The notes: generated by a model from the letters alone, not told the origin. Counted from the first letter of the stretch, positions 9,601 through 18,109 are shown. The stretch is 64,000 bases of DNA from Amaricoccus sp003258405 (GCF_043226085.1 NZ_CP171225.1:3534001-3598000); one strand, 5' to 3'. Program-made: numbers and translations.

Positions 9601-9749
9601 TGCTCTCGACCGGCGCGGGCTCGGGCGGGCGCAACGCGATCGGCTCGGGCGTGCTCGGAGGGACGCTCTCGGCGACCGTGCTCGGCATTCTCTTCGTGCC
9701 GCTCTTCTATGTCGCGATCCGGAGGGTCTTCCGCCAGCCGCAGGCCTGA
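6648..9749 (+). CDS. RND multidrug efflux pump, HAE1 (AcrB/MexB) family
   Basis: A 1033-residue inner-membrane proton-driven pump of full family length. The start, MARFFIDRPVFAWVISIIIM, is typical. Proton-relay residues are visible: two aspartates in LLVDDAIVVVENVER (about 406-407, transmembrane helix 4) and the lysine in GLTGKNAILIVEFA (about 935, helix 10). Two large periplasmic loops follow helices 1 and 7. It is co-transcribed with the adaptor and ends at a strong terminator. No TolC-type outer-membrane factor is encoded here, so the pump probably uses one encoded elsewhere. Substrates cannot be read from the sequence. Confidence 0.95.
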   Translation: MARFFIDRPVFAWVISIIIMGVGLLSILSLPISQYPQIAPPSVTVSASYPGASAETVANTVTQVIEQQMTGLDGLRYMDSNSTSQGGSQLTLTFETGTDPDIAQVQVQNKVSQATALLPETVQRQGITVKKSTASFLMVIALISEDGRMEQVDLSDYLNSTMVDDFSRIEGVGEVQVFGAQYAMRIWLDPSKLAAFELTPSDVVNAVSAENAQISAGAFGERPTLEGQMLNATITAQSLLSTPEDFEQIVLRAETDGGLVLLKDVARVEIGAENYNTISRYMRQPAAGLAIRLASGANALDTAERVKARVEEFSRFFPEGVVYTIPYDTTPFVTISIEEVVKTLFEAIVLVFLVMFLFLQNIRATLIPTLAVPVVLLGTFGILAVAGFSINTLTMLAMVLAIGLLVDDAIVVVENVERIMEEEGLGPVEATRKSMGQITSALIGIALVLSAVFVPMAFFGGSTGVIYQQFSITIVSAMALSVVVALTLTPALCATILRSRDAQHAKRGPFGWFNKGFERTQNGYGRSVGWIVRRPLRTGLVYVALAVVMGIMFVRTPTGFLPDEDQGIIFTLIQAPTGATADRTLDVVKQVENYFIEKESENVSSMFGVVGFSFAGQGQNMGIAFVRLKDWDERTRPDQSAQAIAGRAFPAMMGIRDAMVFPIVPPSVIELGNVSGFDFYLQARNGQTHEQLLEARNMLLGMAAESPLISSARPNGLEDAAQFNIDIDWRAAGAMGVTAVDVGNLLSTAWAGRYVNDFIDRGRIKRVYVQGDADSRAVPSDIEKWRVRNDSGELVPFSNFSQGNWRFGPQGLTRYNGIPAMQIQGSPAPGVTTGQAMAEMERLAGQLPPGFDIAWTGLSLEERQSGNQAPMLYALSLAAVFLCLAALYESWAIPFAVMLAMPIGVLGALIGAWLGGFDNGVFFQVGLLTVIGLTGKNAILIVEFARERQQEGQPLLEAVVHAARQRFRPILMTSMAFSLGVLPLVLSTGAGSGGRNAIGSGVLGGTLSATVLGILFVPLFYVAIRRVFRQPQA

Positions 9750-9775
9750 CGGCGGCTCTTTACGGTGATCCCCTG

Positions 9776-9804
9776 AAACCCGCCGGTTCCCGACCGGCGG
9801 GTTT
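9776..9804 (+). terminator. Rho-independent terminator of the RND operon
   Basis: AAACCCGCCGGT (9776-9787) pairs perfectly with ACCGGCGGGTTT (9793-9804) across a 5-base loop, with a T-run at the end. Confidence 0.85.
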
Positions 9805-10362
9805 TCCGTTCCTGCGCCAGGGCCCGACGCACTGCCGCCGGTTGATCCACCGCCGTCAATCCGGGGCATCCCGACATGCTTGAAGGGACGCTCGGTCTGA
9901 CGGCGCCGTTCGCAGGAGAGCCGAGGCTTGCCGCCGGGCAGCAAGGGCGGGGTCAGTGCAGTCGGATACGTCTTTCCCCCGCATCGCGGGGGAGGCGCTG
10001 CTCGGCATTTCGCCGCTGTACGCCGCGGGTTCGCCCGTCTCGCAGCCGAGACGCGCCATTACAGCCGCGGCAGTTCCTGCATGGTGGAGGAGGTGAGCTG
10101 GGAGCTTTGGGACAAGGTCGCACGGCGCGCGGGATGTCCCGTCACCGAGGCCGAAACGGATGCCCCGCCACCGATCGGCTCCGCGGCCGGGCAAGCGGCG
10201 GACGGGGCGGGGCCTGCGAGGCCTCCCGCCGCCGTCCTTCAGAGCGCCAGGGGTTCGGGCTGAAACAGTCCGCACCCGGGATGTCGCTCCACGTGCCTGA
10301 ACAGACCAGGATCCCTCTTCAGACTGCGGTTCAATCTGAGAGGGCCTTGGTCCGAACGTGCC
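9805..10362. other. Spacer with no supported gene
   Basis: About 560 bases between the RND terminator and the glycine-zipper lipoprotein. Open frames run through it on both strands, but their composition is arginine/proline-rich, as expected of GC-rich noncoding DNA. A weak candidate (GTG near 10092 to 10263, beginning SWELWDKVARRAGCPVTEAE) has a GGAGGAG sequence only two bases before the start, and I do not accept it. Confidence 0.45.
10313..10344 (-). terminator. Hairpin after the glycine-zipper lipoprotein gene
   Basis: CCCTCTTCAGA (10313-10323) pairs with TCTGAGAGGG (10335-10344), with one bulged base. It lies about 20 bases downstream of the minus-strand stop codon. There is no clear T-run, so the call is modest. 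Confidence 0.4.
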
Positions 10363-10593
10363 TTACTGGCAGGAGGGCAGGCGGGTGCCTGCGGCCGCTC
10401 CGGCGCCCGCGCCGACTGCCGTTGCGATATCCTGGCCCGTGCCCTTGCCGAGCTGGTTGCCGAGGATTCCGCCGACGGCCGCGCCGCCGACCACACCCGC
10501 GCCGCATTCGAGCTGGCGCTGGGTCTGCGGGTCGGTGGTGCAGGCTGCGGTGACAAAAGTCGCGAGCCCCAACAGTATGATAGCCTTTTTCAT
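10363..10593 (-). CDS. Small glycine-zipper lipoprotein (OsmB/17-kDa antigen-like)
   Basis: A 76-residue protein. A short signal peptide (MKKAIILLGLATFVTAAC) ends at a probable lipidated cysteine at residue 18. The rest is dominated by a glycine zipper, GAGVVGGAAVGGILGNQLG and then AVGAGAGAAAG, as in OsmB and the rickettsial 17-kDa antigen family. Such proteins sit in the outer membrane, but their exact role is poorly known. The ATG at 10593 is preceded by GGAGAAAG; frame further upstream belongs to no family. The lipobox (T-A-A-C) is a little weak. A hairpin follows the stop codon. Confidence 0.8.
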   Translation of the reverse strand: MKKAIILLGLATFVTAACTTDPQTQRQLECGAGVVGGAAVGGILGNQLGKGTGQDIATAVGAGAGAAAGTRLPSCQ

Positions 10594-10708
10594 TCGTTCT
10601 TTCTCCAAGTTCGGAATGGCGTTGCCGCCTGTATCCACGCGGCAAACTAGGCGCTCCTGCGCGATCATTCCATCAATTTTTCGCGGGGTGGTGGTGCGCT
10701 GCCCACGC

Positions 10709-11911
10709 TCAAATCTCCTGCGCGACCACCTCGGCGGCGGCGGCGATCCCACCCGGGCCATGGGGGATGCCGAGGGCGGAGAGGCCCGCCTCGATGGTCG
10801 CGAGCGCGCCGAGCACCATCGGCGGATTGAGATGGCCCATGTGGCCGATGCGGAAGAGGCTGCCGCCATCCTCGTCGGGCGCGGCGATGCCGATGCCGAG
10901 CGTGAGGCCTGCGGCTTCCTCGCACCAGGCGCGGAGCCGGATCGCATCGCCCGGTGCCGTGCGGATCGTCGTCACCGCCCGGCTCCGGCGCGCCGGCTCG
11001 GCGATGTTGAGCGCCAGCGCACGGTCGCAGCCCGCCCCCGACGGCGCCCCCCAGGTTTCCACCGCCGCCCAGATGGCGCGGGCCAGCCGCTCGTGGCGCG
11101 CCCAGGTGTTCTCGAGACCCTCTTCGGCCAGCATGTCGAGCGCCTCGCGCAGACCATAAAGGTGATGCGTCGGCGGCGTGCCCGCAAAGCGCTGGTAGAA
11201 GAGCTCCGGCTCGATCCGCGGCGCCCAGTCCCAGTAGAGGCTGGGGCAGGGCACCCGCTTGCGCCAGGCGCGGGGGCCCACGACGTTGAAAGCGATGCCG
11301 GGCGGCAGCATCAGCCCCTTCTGGCAGGCAGCGACCGTCACATCCGCGCCCCAGGCGTCCATCTCGAAGCGCTCGCACCCGAGCGAGGCGATGCAATCGA
11401 CGAGGAAGAGTGCCGGGTGACCCGCCGCGTCTATTGCCTGGCGCAGGGCGGGAATGTCGTTCGAGACCGAAGACGCGGTGTCGGTCTGCACGGTCAGCAC
11501 GGCGCGGATTGTATGCTCCCGGTCGGCGGCGAGCCGTTCGGCGAGGCGCGCAGGATCGGCAGTGGCGCGGAAACCGAAGTCGAGCAGCTCCACCTCGACA
11601 CCGAGCCGCCGGGCCATCTCGGCCCAGCCGCGGCCGAAGACGCCGGTCGCGAGCACGAGCGCCCGGTCACCGGGACGGAGTGTGTTGGCGACCGCCGCCT
11701 CCCAGGCGGCATGGCCGTTGCCGAGATAGATCACCGGATCGCCGGTGGTGCGGGCCAGGGCGGCGAGATCGCGGTAGACGGTATCGCTGAGCGCGATCAG
11801 CTCTCCCCCGTAGATGTTGGGCGAGGACCGATGCATCGCCCGCAGCACGCGGTCGGGAACGATCGAGGGGCCGGGAATGGCGATGAGGTCGCGGCCATAG
11901 GACAGGCGCAT
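10709..11911 (-). CDS. Class V aminotransferase, alanine/serine-glyoxylate aminotransferase family
   Basis: A 400-residue fold-type I PLP enzyme. The family start GPSIVPDRVLRAMHRSSPNIYG is like alanine-glyoxylate and serine-glyoxylate aminotransferases. The PLP aspartate is in FLVDCIASLG and the Schiff-base lysine in CQKGLMLPPG (about residue 197); the C-terminal substrate arginine region is FRIGHMGHLNPPM. It probably moves an amino group from alanine, serine or a related donor to glyoxylate. The donor is not decidable by eye; ureidoglycine or aspartate donors occur in relatives, but none of their usual partner genes is nearby. It is monocistronic and divergent from the ABC exporter gene. Confidence 0.85.
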   Translation of the reverse strand: MRLSYGRDLIAIPGPSIVPDRVLRAMHRSSPNIYGGELIALSDTVYRDLAALARTTGDPVIYLGNGHAAWEAAVANTLRPGDRALVLATGVFGRGWAEMARRLGVEVELLDFGFRATADPARLAERLAADREHTIRAVLTVQTDTASSVSNDIPALRQAIDAAGHPALFLVDCIASLGCERFEMDAWGADVTVAACQKGLMLPPGIAFNVVGPRAWRKRVPCPSLYWDWAPRIEPELFYQRFAGTPPTHHLYGLREALDMLAEEGLENTWARHERLARAIWAAVETWGAPSGAGCDRALALNIAEPARRSRAVTTIRTAPGDAIRLRAWCEEAAGLTLGIGIAAPDEDGGSLFRIGHMGHLNPPMVLGALATIEAGLSALGIPHGPGGIAAAAEVVAQEI

Positions 11912-12069
11912 GGGACGGATGCTCCCCGAGAGACACGAAAGACATCAACTGCGCGCAAATGCGGGAGAAAAGGCAAATCCGCTTGGTTGCGCGCGCGCCA
12001 CCGTGCTAGTCCGGAGCCCGGTCGGACACAAGGCGGGAGGGACCCGGTGAGCTGGGGCGGGGGAACGTG

Positions 12070-13803
12070 ATGTCGGAAGCTTCGGGCTTCTCACCCTATG
12101 TGCGCCTGTGGCGCGACTGGCTCTGGCCCTATCGCTGGACACTTTCGCTCGCGATCCTGATGACCGTTCTGGTCTCGGCGACGACCGGCGCCTACTCGAA
12201 GGTCATCCAGCTCGTGATGGCGGCGCTAGAGCGCACCGATCCGGCAGTGATCTGGTGGGGGCCGCTGACCGTGCTTGGGCTCACCTCGCTGAGCGCGGTG
12301 GGGCAGTATTACAAGGAGACGATCTCCAACATCGTGGTCACGCACATGGAGACGGACCTGCGCAAGCGCATGTTCTCCCAGCTCGTCGGCGCCGATCTCG
12401 CGCGGCTCCAGAGCGAGGCGCCCGCGGGGCTCGCGGCGCGGTTCTCCTCCGACATCTCGGTCGTCGGCGGCGCGGTCCGGGGCTATGTCGGCGGGCTCAC
12501 CAACATCCTCACGATCATCGTCTCGATCGGCGTGATGCTCACCATCGACTGGTCGCTCACGCTCATGATCCTGCTCATCTTCTCGGTTGCGCTGGTGCCG
12601 GTCAACGTGATCGGGCGGCGGCTTCGCAAGCTCGCGAAGCGCACCCAGGCCGAGATCAGCCACATGACCTCGGAGGTGACGGAGGGGCTCTCGAGCATCC
12701 GCATGGCGCGGACCTACAGCCTCGAGGAGCCGCTCGCGCGCAGCGCCGAAGGGGTCTTCGACAGGCTGCTCGGGCTCAGCGTCAAGCAATACATCTGGCG
12801 GGCGCGCATGGCGCCGCTGATGGAGGTGCTGATGGGGATCGCGATCGCCGTGCTGCTCTTCGTGGTCGCGAAGCGGATCACGGCGGGCACGATCTCGATC
12901 GCCGATTTCACCGGGCTGCTGACCGGCTTCGGCGTGCTCTCGGGGCCGGCGCGGCGCATCGGCGGCTCCTATGCGACGCTGATGCAGGGGCGCGCGGCGC
13001 TCGATCGGATCTACATGCTCTTCGACGCCGAGAACACCATCGTCGACGGCGCGCGCGAGGTCGGCCGGGTCCATGGCGTGATCCATTTCGAGGATGTTTC
13101 CTTCGCCTATCCCGACGGCCATGTTGCCCTCGAGAATGTCTCGCTCACCATTCCGCAGGGCCGCAAGACCGCCTTCGTCGGCCGCTCGGGGGCCGGGAAA
13201 TCCACCGTCTTCAACCTGCTGCCACGGCTATACGACCCGACCGCAGGCACGATCTCCATCGACGGGATCGACATCCGCGACATGACGCTCGCCTCGCTCC
13301 GCGACCAGATCGCGGTGGTGAGCCAGGATTCGGTGCTGCTCTCGGGCTCGGTCGCCGACAATATCGGGTTCGGCCGCAAGGGCGCGACGCGCGCGGAGAT
13401 CGAGGAGGCGGCCCGTGCCGCCGCCGCCGACGGTTTCATCCGTGCGCTGCCGCAGGGCTACGACACCATGGTCCGGCCGACCGAACAGGCCTTCTCGGGC
13501 GGCGAGCGCCAGCGGCTCTCCATCGCCCGGGCCATGGTGCGCAACGCGCCGATCCTGCTCCTCGACGAGGCGACCTCGGCGCTGGATGCCGAATCCGAGG
13601 CCCAGATCCAGAAGGCGCTCGCCCGTCTTGCCGAGGGCCGGACCACGCTGGTGATCGCGCACCGGCTCGCGACGGTGATGGATTCGGACCTCATCGTGGT
13701 GATGGATCGCGGCCGCGTCGTCGAGATGGGCCGGCACCAGGAGCTGCTGGACCGCGGCGGGCTCTACGCCGATCTCTTTGCCTTGCAGTTTTCCGGCGCC
13801 TGA
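12070..13803 (+). CDS. ABC exporter, fused membrane and ATPase domains (MsbA-like)
   Basis: A 577-residue half-transporter that would work as a homodimer in the inner membrane. Six membrane helices fill residues 20-290, followed by an ATPase with Walker A GRSGAGKST (about 371-379), a Q-loop (VVSQDSVLL), the signature FSGGERQRLSIARA (about 475), Walker B ILLLDEATSALD and the H-switch IAHRL. This architecture is shared by MsbA lipid-A flippase and multidrug exporters. I start at the ATG at 12070; a GTG directly before it is possible. A good ribosome-binding site gives ygfZ 58 bases later its own start. The substrate is unknown. Confidence 0.92.
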   Translation: MSEASGFSPYVRLWRDWLWPYRWTLSLAILMTVLVSATTGAYSKVIQLVMAALERTDPAVIWWGPLTVLGLTSLSAVGQYYKETISNIVVTHMETDLRKRMFSQLVGADLARLQSEAPAGLAARFSSDISVVGGAVRGYVGGLTNILTIIVSIGVMLTIDWSLTLMILLIFSVALVPVNVIGRRLRKLAKRTQAEISHMTSEVTEGLSSIRMARTYSLEEPLARSAEGVFDRLLGLSVKQYIWRARMAPLMEVLMGIAIAVLLFVVAKRITAGTISIADFTGLLTGFGVLSGPARRIGGSYATLMQGRAALDRIYMLFDAENTIVDGAREVGRVHGVIHFEDVSFAYPDGHVALENVSLTIPQGRKTAFVGRSGAGKSTVFNLLPRLYDPTAGTISIDGIDIRDMTLASLRDQIAVVSQDSVLLSGSVADNIGFGRKGATRAEIEEAARAAAADGFIRALPQGYDTMVRPTEQAFSGGERQRLSIARAMVRNAPILLLDEATSALDAESEAQIQKALARLAEGRTTLVIAHRLATVMDSDLIVVMDRGRVVEMGRHQELLDRGGLYADLFALQFSGA

Positions 13804-13860
13804 TCCCTTTCGGTCCGCCGCTCCGGGGCTTATCTGTCTCTGGAGACAGGAGGATTTGCG

Positions 13861-14649
13861 ATGACGGCGGGACTGCAGGCGACGGATCGGGCGGTGCTGG
13901 AAGTGAGCGGCGAGGACGCCGGGCATTTCCTGCAGAATCTCGTCACCAACAATGTCGAGGGTCTGGCCGAGGGCGCGTGCGTCTACGCAGCCCTTCTCTC
14001 GCCGCAGGGAAAATATCTCTTCGATTTCTTCGTCATCCGGCGCGGCGCAGGATTTCTCATCGACGTGAAGGCCGACCGGGCTCAACCGCTTTTGCAACGG
14101 CTCACGCTCTACAAGCTGCGCGCCAGGGTGACCGTTGCGCCGAGCGATCTCGCCGTGGTGCTGGGGCAGGGCGAGCCGCCCTCGGGCGCCGTCATCGATC
14201 CGCGCAGCGCCGCGCTCGGCTGGCGGGCCTGGGTCGCGGACCCGCAGGCCTATCTCGCGGACCTCGCGCCGCTCGATCCCGCGGCGCTGCTCGCGGCGCG
14301 GATTGCGGCCTGCGTGCCCGAGACCGGTATCGAGCTCGTGCCGGACGAGAGCTACATCCTCGAGATGGGCTTTGCGCGGCTCAACGGCGTCGATTTCCGC
14401 AAGGGCTGCTATGTCGGCCAGGAGGTCACGGCGCGGATGAAGCACAAGACCGAGCTCCGCAAGGGGCTCGTGCGGGTGGAGATCGAGGGCGAGGCGCCCG
14501 CACCGGGCACCGAGATCCTCGCAGGCGAGCGCGTTGCCGGCCGCCTCTATTCGAGCACGGGCGGCGCGGGGCTGGCCTATCTCCGGTTCGACCGGGCGGA
14601 GGGGGCGCTGGCCGCCGGCCCCGCGCGCCTCCGCGCCGAGCTGGCCTGA
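13861..14649 (+). CDS. ygfZ: YgfZ/GcvT-domain folate-binding protein (Fe-S cluster maintenance)
   Basis: A 262-residue cytoplasmic protein. The hallmark K-G-C-Y-x-G-Q-E motif appears as KGCYVGQEVTARM (residues 181 onward). N-terminal GcvT-fold strands include LQNLVTNNVEGL and LLSPQGKYLFDFFV. YgfZ proteins bind tetrahydrofolate and help keep Fe-S enzymes such as MiaB active. GACAGGAGG lies just before the ATG. It follows the ABC exporter on the same strand and ends at a shared hairpin facing suhB. Confidence 0.9.
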   Translation: MTAGLQATDRAVLEVSGEDAGHFLQNLVTNNVEGLAEGACVYAALLSPQGKYLFDFFVIRRGAGFLIDVKADRAQPLLQRLTLYKLRARVTVAPSDLAVVLGQGEPPSGAVIDPRSAALGWRAWVADPQAYLADLAPLDPAALLAARIAACVPETGIELVPDESYILEMGFARLNGVDFRKGCYVGQEVTARMKHKTELRKGLVRVEIEGEAPAPGTEILAGERVAGRLYSSTGGAGLAYLRFDRAEGALAAGPARLRAELA

Positions 14650-14670
14650 GGCGCGGCGGCGAGCCTCAGG
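14645..14670. terminator. Bidirectional hairpin between ygfZ and suhB
   Basis: CCTGAGGC (14645-14652) pairs perfectly with GCCTCAGG (14663-14670), spanning the two convergent stop codons. Confidence 0.5.
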
Positions 14671-15457
14671 AGGCGCGCACGATGGAGGTCAGGGTCTCGA
14701 AGGCGTGCGTGTTGGCGGCGACGCAGCCGCGGCTCTCGAAGATGCTGGCGCCTTCCTGGATCGGGCCGGTGAAACCGCCGGCCTCGCGGACGAGCAGCAG
14801 CCCCGCCGCGATGTCCCAGGGGTTGAGGCCGCGCTCCCAGTAGCCGTCGTAGCGGCCGGCCGCGACATAGGCGAGATCGAGCGCCGCCGCGCCCCAGCGC
14901 CGGATGCCGGCGGTGCGCGGGGTGAGGTTGGCGAGATCCTTCAACGTCGCGGGCAGGTTCGGGCTGCCGCCGAAGGGAACGCCGGTGGCGAAGATCATCT
15001 CGTAGGTGTCACGCCGCGCCGAGACGCGGATGCGGCGGTCGTTCATCCAGGCGCCCGCGCCCTTCTCGGCCACGAACATCTCGTCCTTCGCCGGGTCATA
15101 GACCACGCCCGCAACGATCTCGCCCTTGTGCTCGAGCGCGATCGAGACCGCCCAGTGCGGCAGGCCGTGCAGGAAGTTGGTGGTTCCGTCGAGCGGATCG
15201 ACGATCCAGCGCCGCGTCGGGTCGGCGCCCTTCACCTCGTCGCTCTCCTCGCCGAGCCAGCCGTAGTTCGGCCGCGCCTCGGTGAGGTCAGTGCGGATCA
15301 TCTCCTCGGCACGCATATCGGCGCGACTCACGAAGTCTCCCGGCCCCTTGCGCGAGACCTGGAGCTGTTCCACCTCACCGAAATCCCGGACGAGGCTCCG
15401 CCCGGCCTTCCGGGCGGCCTTGATCATGATGTTGAGATTGGCCGAAGCTTGCGTCAT
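14666..15457 (-). CDS. suhB: Inositol-1-monophosphatase family protein
   Basis: A 263-residue Mg-dependent phosphatase. Metal-site motifs are complete: GEES (69-72), WIVDPLDGTTNF (84-95; Asp87 and Asp90) and WD (214-215) in NPWDIAAGLLLVREAGG. In bacteria SuhB hydrolyses inositol monophosphate and also takes part in rRNA transcription; which applies here is unknown. The ATG at 15457 is preceded by GAGGACAG. The frame remains open upstream, but that sequence is not family-like. Convergent with ygfZ. Confidence 0.92.
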   Translation of the reverse strand: MTQASANLNIMIKAARKAGRSLVRDFGEVEQLQVSRKGPGDFVSRADMRAEEMIRTDLTEARPNYGWLGEESDEVKGADPTRRWIVDPLDGTTNFLHGLPHWAVSIALEHKGEIVAGVVYDPAKDEMFVAEKGAGAWMNDRRIRVSARRDTYEMIFATGVPFGGSPNLPATLKDLANLTPRTAGIRRWGAAALDLAYVAAGRYDGYWERGLNPWDIAAGLLLVREAGGFTGPIQEGASIFESRGCVAANTHAFETLTSIVRAS

Positions 15458-15548
15458 GGCACACCCGTCTGTCCTCAGGCGGCGGGTTATGGCCGCTTTT
15501 CGGCGGGGCGGCAACCCCGTCCGGCGGGAAAGCGCGCGCGGGTGAGGC

Positions 15549-15806
15549 TCAGTGGCCCATCGATCTGGTGTTGCGATAGAGCGCCTCGAGCGACGGGTAT
15601 TCCTGGGCGCTGATCTTGCCGTCGCCGTTCCAGTCGGCCTTGAGGAAGGTGACTTCCTGCATGCCGGGAAACACGCGCTTTGCCTCGTCATAGGTGACAT
15701 AGCCGTCGCCATTGGCGTCGGCGCGCGGGAAGGCAACGCCGGCGGCGGCGGAGGTCACGGCGCAAAGCGCCGCCAGGGAAACTGCGACAAATGAAAGCTT
15801 TTTCAT
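15549..15806 (-). CDS. Secreted small EF-hand protein
   Basis: An 85-residue protein. A signal peptide covers about residues 1-23 (KKLSFVAVSLAALCAVTSAAAG). Two canonical calcium loops follow: DANGDGYVTYDE (30-41) and DWNGDGKISAQE (58-69), each with Asp/Asn ligands and the closing Glu. It should bind two calcium ions in the periplasm or outside. The ATG at 15806 follows GAAAGG; open frame upstream lacks a signal. It sits between suhB and the copper chaperone with separate ribosome-binding sites. Its physiological partner is unknown. Confidence 0.85.
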   Translation of the reverse strand: MKKLSFVAVSLAALCAVTSAAAGVAFPRADANGDGYVTYDEAKRVFPGMQEVTFLKADWNGDGKISAQEYPSLEALYRNTRSMGH

Positions 15807-15917
15807 CGGATTTACCTTTCGATCACATGCCCCGAGCGGGCACGCTGATGGGTCATATTCCATTTTACGCTTGTATTGCGGCGGGGAGAAGGGGCAGGAC
15901 TTCACGCCCGCGTGCAC

Positions 15918-16409
15918 TCAATGCGTGTGCTGCCCGCCGGGCATGCCGCGCGCGAGATCGACGGGCACCGCCGCCGGGATCGCACCGGCACGTTCGAAGA
16001 CGAAGGTAAGACCGACCGTGTCCCCTTCGGCAAGCGGCCGGGTGAGGCCGAGGAGCATGATGTGAAGCCCTCCCGGCGCGAGGCTCACACGCGCGCCTGC
16101 CGGCAGGGGAAGCCCGTCCGCATGCGGCTGCATCCGGGCGATCCCATCCTCGACCACCGTGCTGTGGATCTCGATCCGCGCCGCCGCATCGCCCGTGACC
16201 GCGAGGAGGGTGTCCTCCGCCGTGCCGGTGTTGGCGAGCGTCAGGTAGACGGCGCCGCTGCGGGCGGCAGCCCCCGCGGCGCGGGCGTAGGCGTCCTCGA
16301 TGCGGATGCCATCGCGCCCGGCAAGCGGCGCGGCCTCCCCGGCCCGGGCGCCGGGCAGCAGGGCGATGCCAAGAAGAACGGCGAGCGCGGCGATTCTCAG
16401 GCGGTGCAT
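15918..16409 (-). CDS. PCu(A)C periplasmic copper chaperone
   Basis: A 163-residue exported protein. The signal peptide is residues 1-23. The copper-binding pattern H-x10-M-x22-H-x-M is complete: His82, Met93, His116 and Met118 (IEIHSTVVEDGIARM, LHIMLLGL). The tail ends with HTH, a possible extra ligand. PCuAC proteins deliver Cu(I) to the CuA centre of cytochrome c oxidase. The usual Sco partner is not in this window. The ATG at 16409 follows GGAAAGGA. Confidence 0.9.
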   Translation of the reverse strand: MHRLRIAALAVLLGIALLPGARAGEAAPLAGRDGIRIEDAYARAAGAAARSGAVYLTLANTGTAEDTLLAVTGDAAARIEIHSTVVEDGIARMQPHADGLPLPAGARVSLAPGGLHIMLLGLTRPLAEGDTVGLTFVFERAGAIPAAVPVDLARGMPGGQHTH

Positions 16410-16546
16410 GGGCGCAGGCGTCCTTTCCCCCAAAGGCTTCCATGCCCCGCGCAATAGGGCAAGCCGGAGGCGATTCCCAGCCGCCGTACGCCGGACAGGC
16501 AGGACCACCGTGCAGGCAGGGCCCTCGAAAAACAACCGTACATGCG

Positions 16547-16582
16547 AAAAGGCCGCGCCCCGCATCCCGGGGGCCCGGCCTT
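16547..16582 (-). terminator. Terminator of rpmB
   Basis: On the minus strand, AAGGCCGGGC... pairs with ...GCGCGGCCTT and is followed by TTTT, 22 bases after the rpmB stop codon. Confidence 0.7.
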
Positions 16583-16603
16583 GAAGACGGCGGTTGCGCC
16601 GGA

Positions 16604-16891
16604 TCAGGCGGCGGCCTGTGCCTTCGCGATGTCGCGCTTGACCTTCAGCGCGCGGGGCGAAAGTTCGGCGTCGTTTGCCTTCGCGAGGAAGGCGTCGAGC
16701 CCGCCCCGGTGATCGACGGTGCGCAGCGCAGCCGCGGAAATGCGGAAGCTCACGGTCTGGCCGAGCGTTTCGCTGGTCAGCGACACGGTGTTGAGGTTCG
16801 GCAGAAACCGGCGCTTGGTCTTGTTGTGCGCGTGGCTGACATTGTTGCCAACCATCACGCTCTTGCCAGTCAGTTCGCAACGGCGCGACAT
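16604..16891 (-). CDS. rpmB: 50S ribosomal protein L28
   Basis: A 95-residue ribosomal protein beginning MSRRCELTGKSVMVGNNVSH, with the conserved HNKTKRRFLPNL and a C-terminal LKVKRDIAK. The start at 16891 follows AAGGAATG. This is the usual alphaproteobacterial long form. It is a single gene with its own terminator, next to the choline transport operon. Confidence 0.97.
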   Translation of the reverse strand: MSRRCELTGKSVMVGNNVSHAHNKTKRRFLPNLNTVSLTSETLGQTVSFRISAAALRTVDHRGGLDAFLAKANDAELSPRALKVKRDIAKAQAAA

Positions 16892-17049
16892 GATTTCATT
16901 CCTTGCTCTGGGCCGGGCCCCGGCCAGGTTCACGACTCATAACCGGCGCCGCACTCGCGAGGGCGCCCGAAATCTGGAAGCGGCCTGTTAGCCGAGCCTC
17001 CGCCGCGCGTCAAGGGGGGAAGGCTCGGAGGAGGCCGCCGCCGGGCGGA

Positions 17050-18108
17050 TCAGGCGCCGCCCGTGCCGCCCGCAACCTTCGGCGCAAGCGTCTCGAAGAC
17101 ACGCGCCGCGGTCACTTCGCCGAGGGCTGCGCCGCCCGCGTCCGTCACCAGCACCGCCGTCGCCGGATCCTCGGCAAAGAGTGGCAGCACCTCGCGGAGC
17201 GGCGTCTCGCCGGGCAGCGTGCGCGCCGGAGGCTCGCCCGTGCAGGGCGTCATCACATCGACCATCCGCAGCACGCTCAGCGGGTTCAGATGGGCGACGA
17301 AATCGGTGACATAATCGTCCGCCGGGCGCAGCACGATATCCTCCGGCCGGCCGGATTGCACGATGCGCCCGCCTTCCATGATGGTGATCGTGTTGCCGAG
17401 CTTCACCGCCTCCTCGAGATCGTGGCTCACGAAAACGATGGTGCAGCGCATCTTTTCCTGCAGTGTCAGGAGCTCGTCCTGCAGATGGGCGCGGATCAGC
17501 GGGTCGAGCGCCGAGAAGGGCTCGTCCATGAGCAGGATCGGCGCGTCGGTCGCGAAGGCGCGGGCAAGGCCCACACGCTGCTGCATGCCGCCCGAAAGCT
17601 CGGAGACCTTCTTCTCGCCCCAGGCCGAGAGGCCGACCGTCTCGAGCACGCTCTGCGCCTTCTCCAGCCGCTCCCGGCGCCCGAGGCCCGAGAGCTCGAG
17701 GCCGAGGGCGACGTTGTCGACGACGCTGCGCCAGGGCAGGAGGCCGAACTGCTGGAACACCATCGAGACGGCGCTGCGGCGCAGGCCGCGCAGGGTCGCG
17801 GGCGAGCAGGTGCAGACATCGACCATCTTGCCATCGGTCGCGCGCACCATCATCCGGCCGCGCGTCACCTTGTTGAGGCCGTTGATCGCGCGCAGCAGCG
17901 TGGACTTGCCCGAGCCCGACAGGCCCATCAGCACCGAGATCTCGCCCTCCGCCACCTCGAGCGAGCAGTCATGCGCACCGAGGATCTGGCCGGTCGCTTC
18001 CTGCACCTCGGCGCGGCTTTTGCCGGCATCCATCAGCGGCAGCGCCGATTCGGGTTCGCTGCCGAAGACGATCGAGACCTTCTCGAAGGAAATCATCGTC
18101 TCTTTCAT
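17050..18108 (-). CDS. choV: Choline ABC transporter, ATP-binding subunit
   Basis: A 352-residue ATPase of the quaternary-amine (ProV/OpuA) type: Walker A GLSGSGKST (62-70), FQQFGLLPWRSVVDNV, signature LSGGMQQR (171-178) and Walker B ILLMDEPFSALD. A C-terminal extension of about 90 residues resembles the CBS-type regulatory tail of ProV. It supplies energy for choline import with ChoW and ChoX. The start at 18108 follows directly on the choW stop codon, with GGGAGAAG as ribosome-binding site inside the end of choW, so the two are translationally linked. Confidence 0.93.
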   Translation of the reverse strand: MKETMISFEKVSIVFGSEPESALPLMDAGKSRAEVQEATGQILGAHDCSLEVAEGEISVLMGLSGSGKSTLLRAINGLNKVTRGRMMVRATDGKMVDVCTCSPATLRGLRRSAVSMVFQQFGLLPWRSVVDNVALGLELSGLGRRERLEKAQSVLETVGLSAWGEKKVSELSGGMQQRVGLARAFATDAPILLMDEPFSALDPLIRAHLQDELLTLQEKMRCTIVFVSHDLEEAVKLGNTITIMEGGRIVQSGRPEDIVLRPADDYVTDFVAHLNPLSVLRMVDVMTPCTGEPPARTLPGETPLREVLPLFAEDPATAVLVTDAGGAALGEVTAARVFETLAPKVAGGTGGA

Positions 18109-18109
18109 C

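Noticed and set aside
9876..10553. Long plus-strand frame of 225 codons
   Set aside because: It runs through a terminator-like hairpin and over the lipoprotein gene on the other strand, and its product is arginine/proline-rich with no family features.
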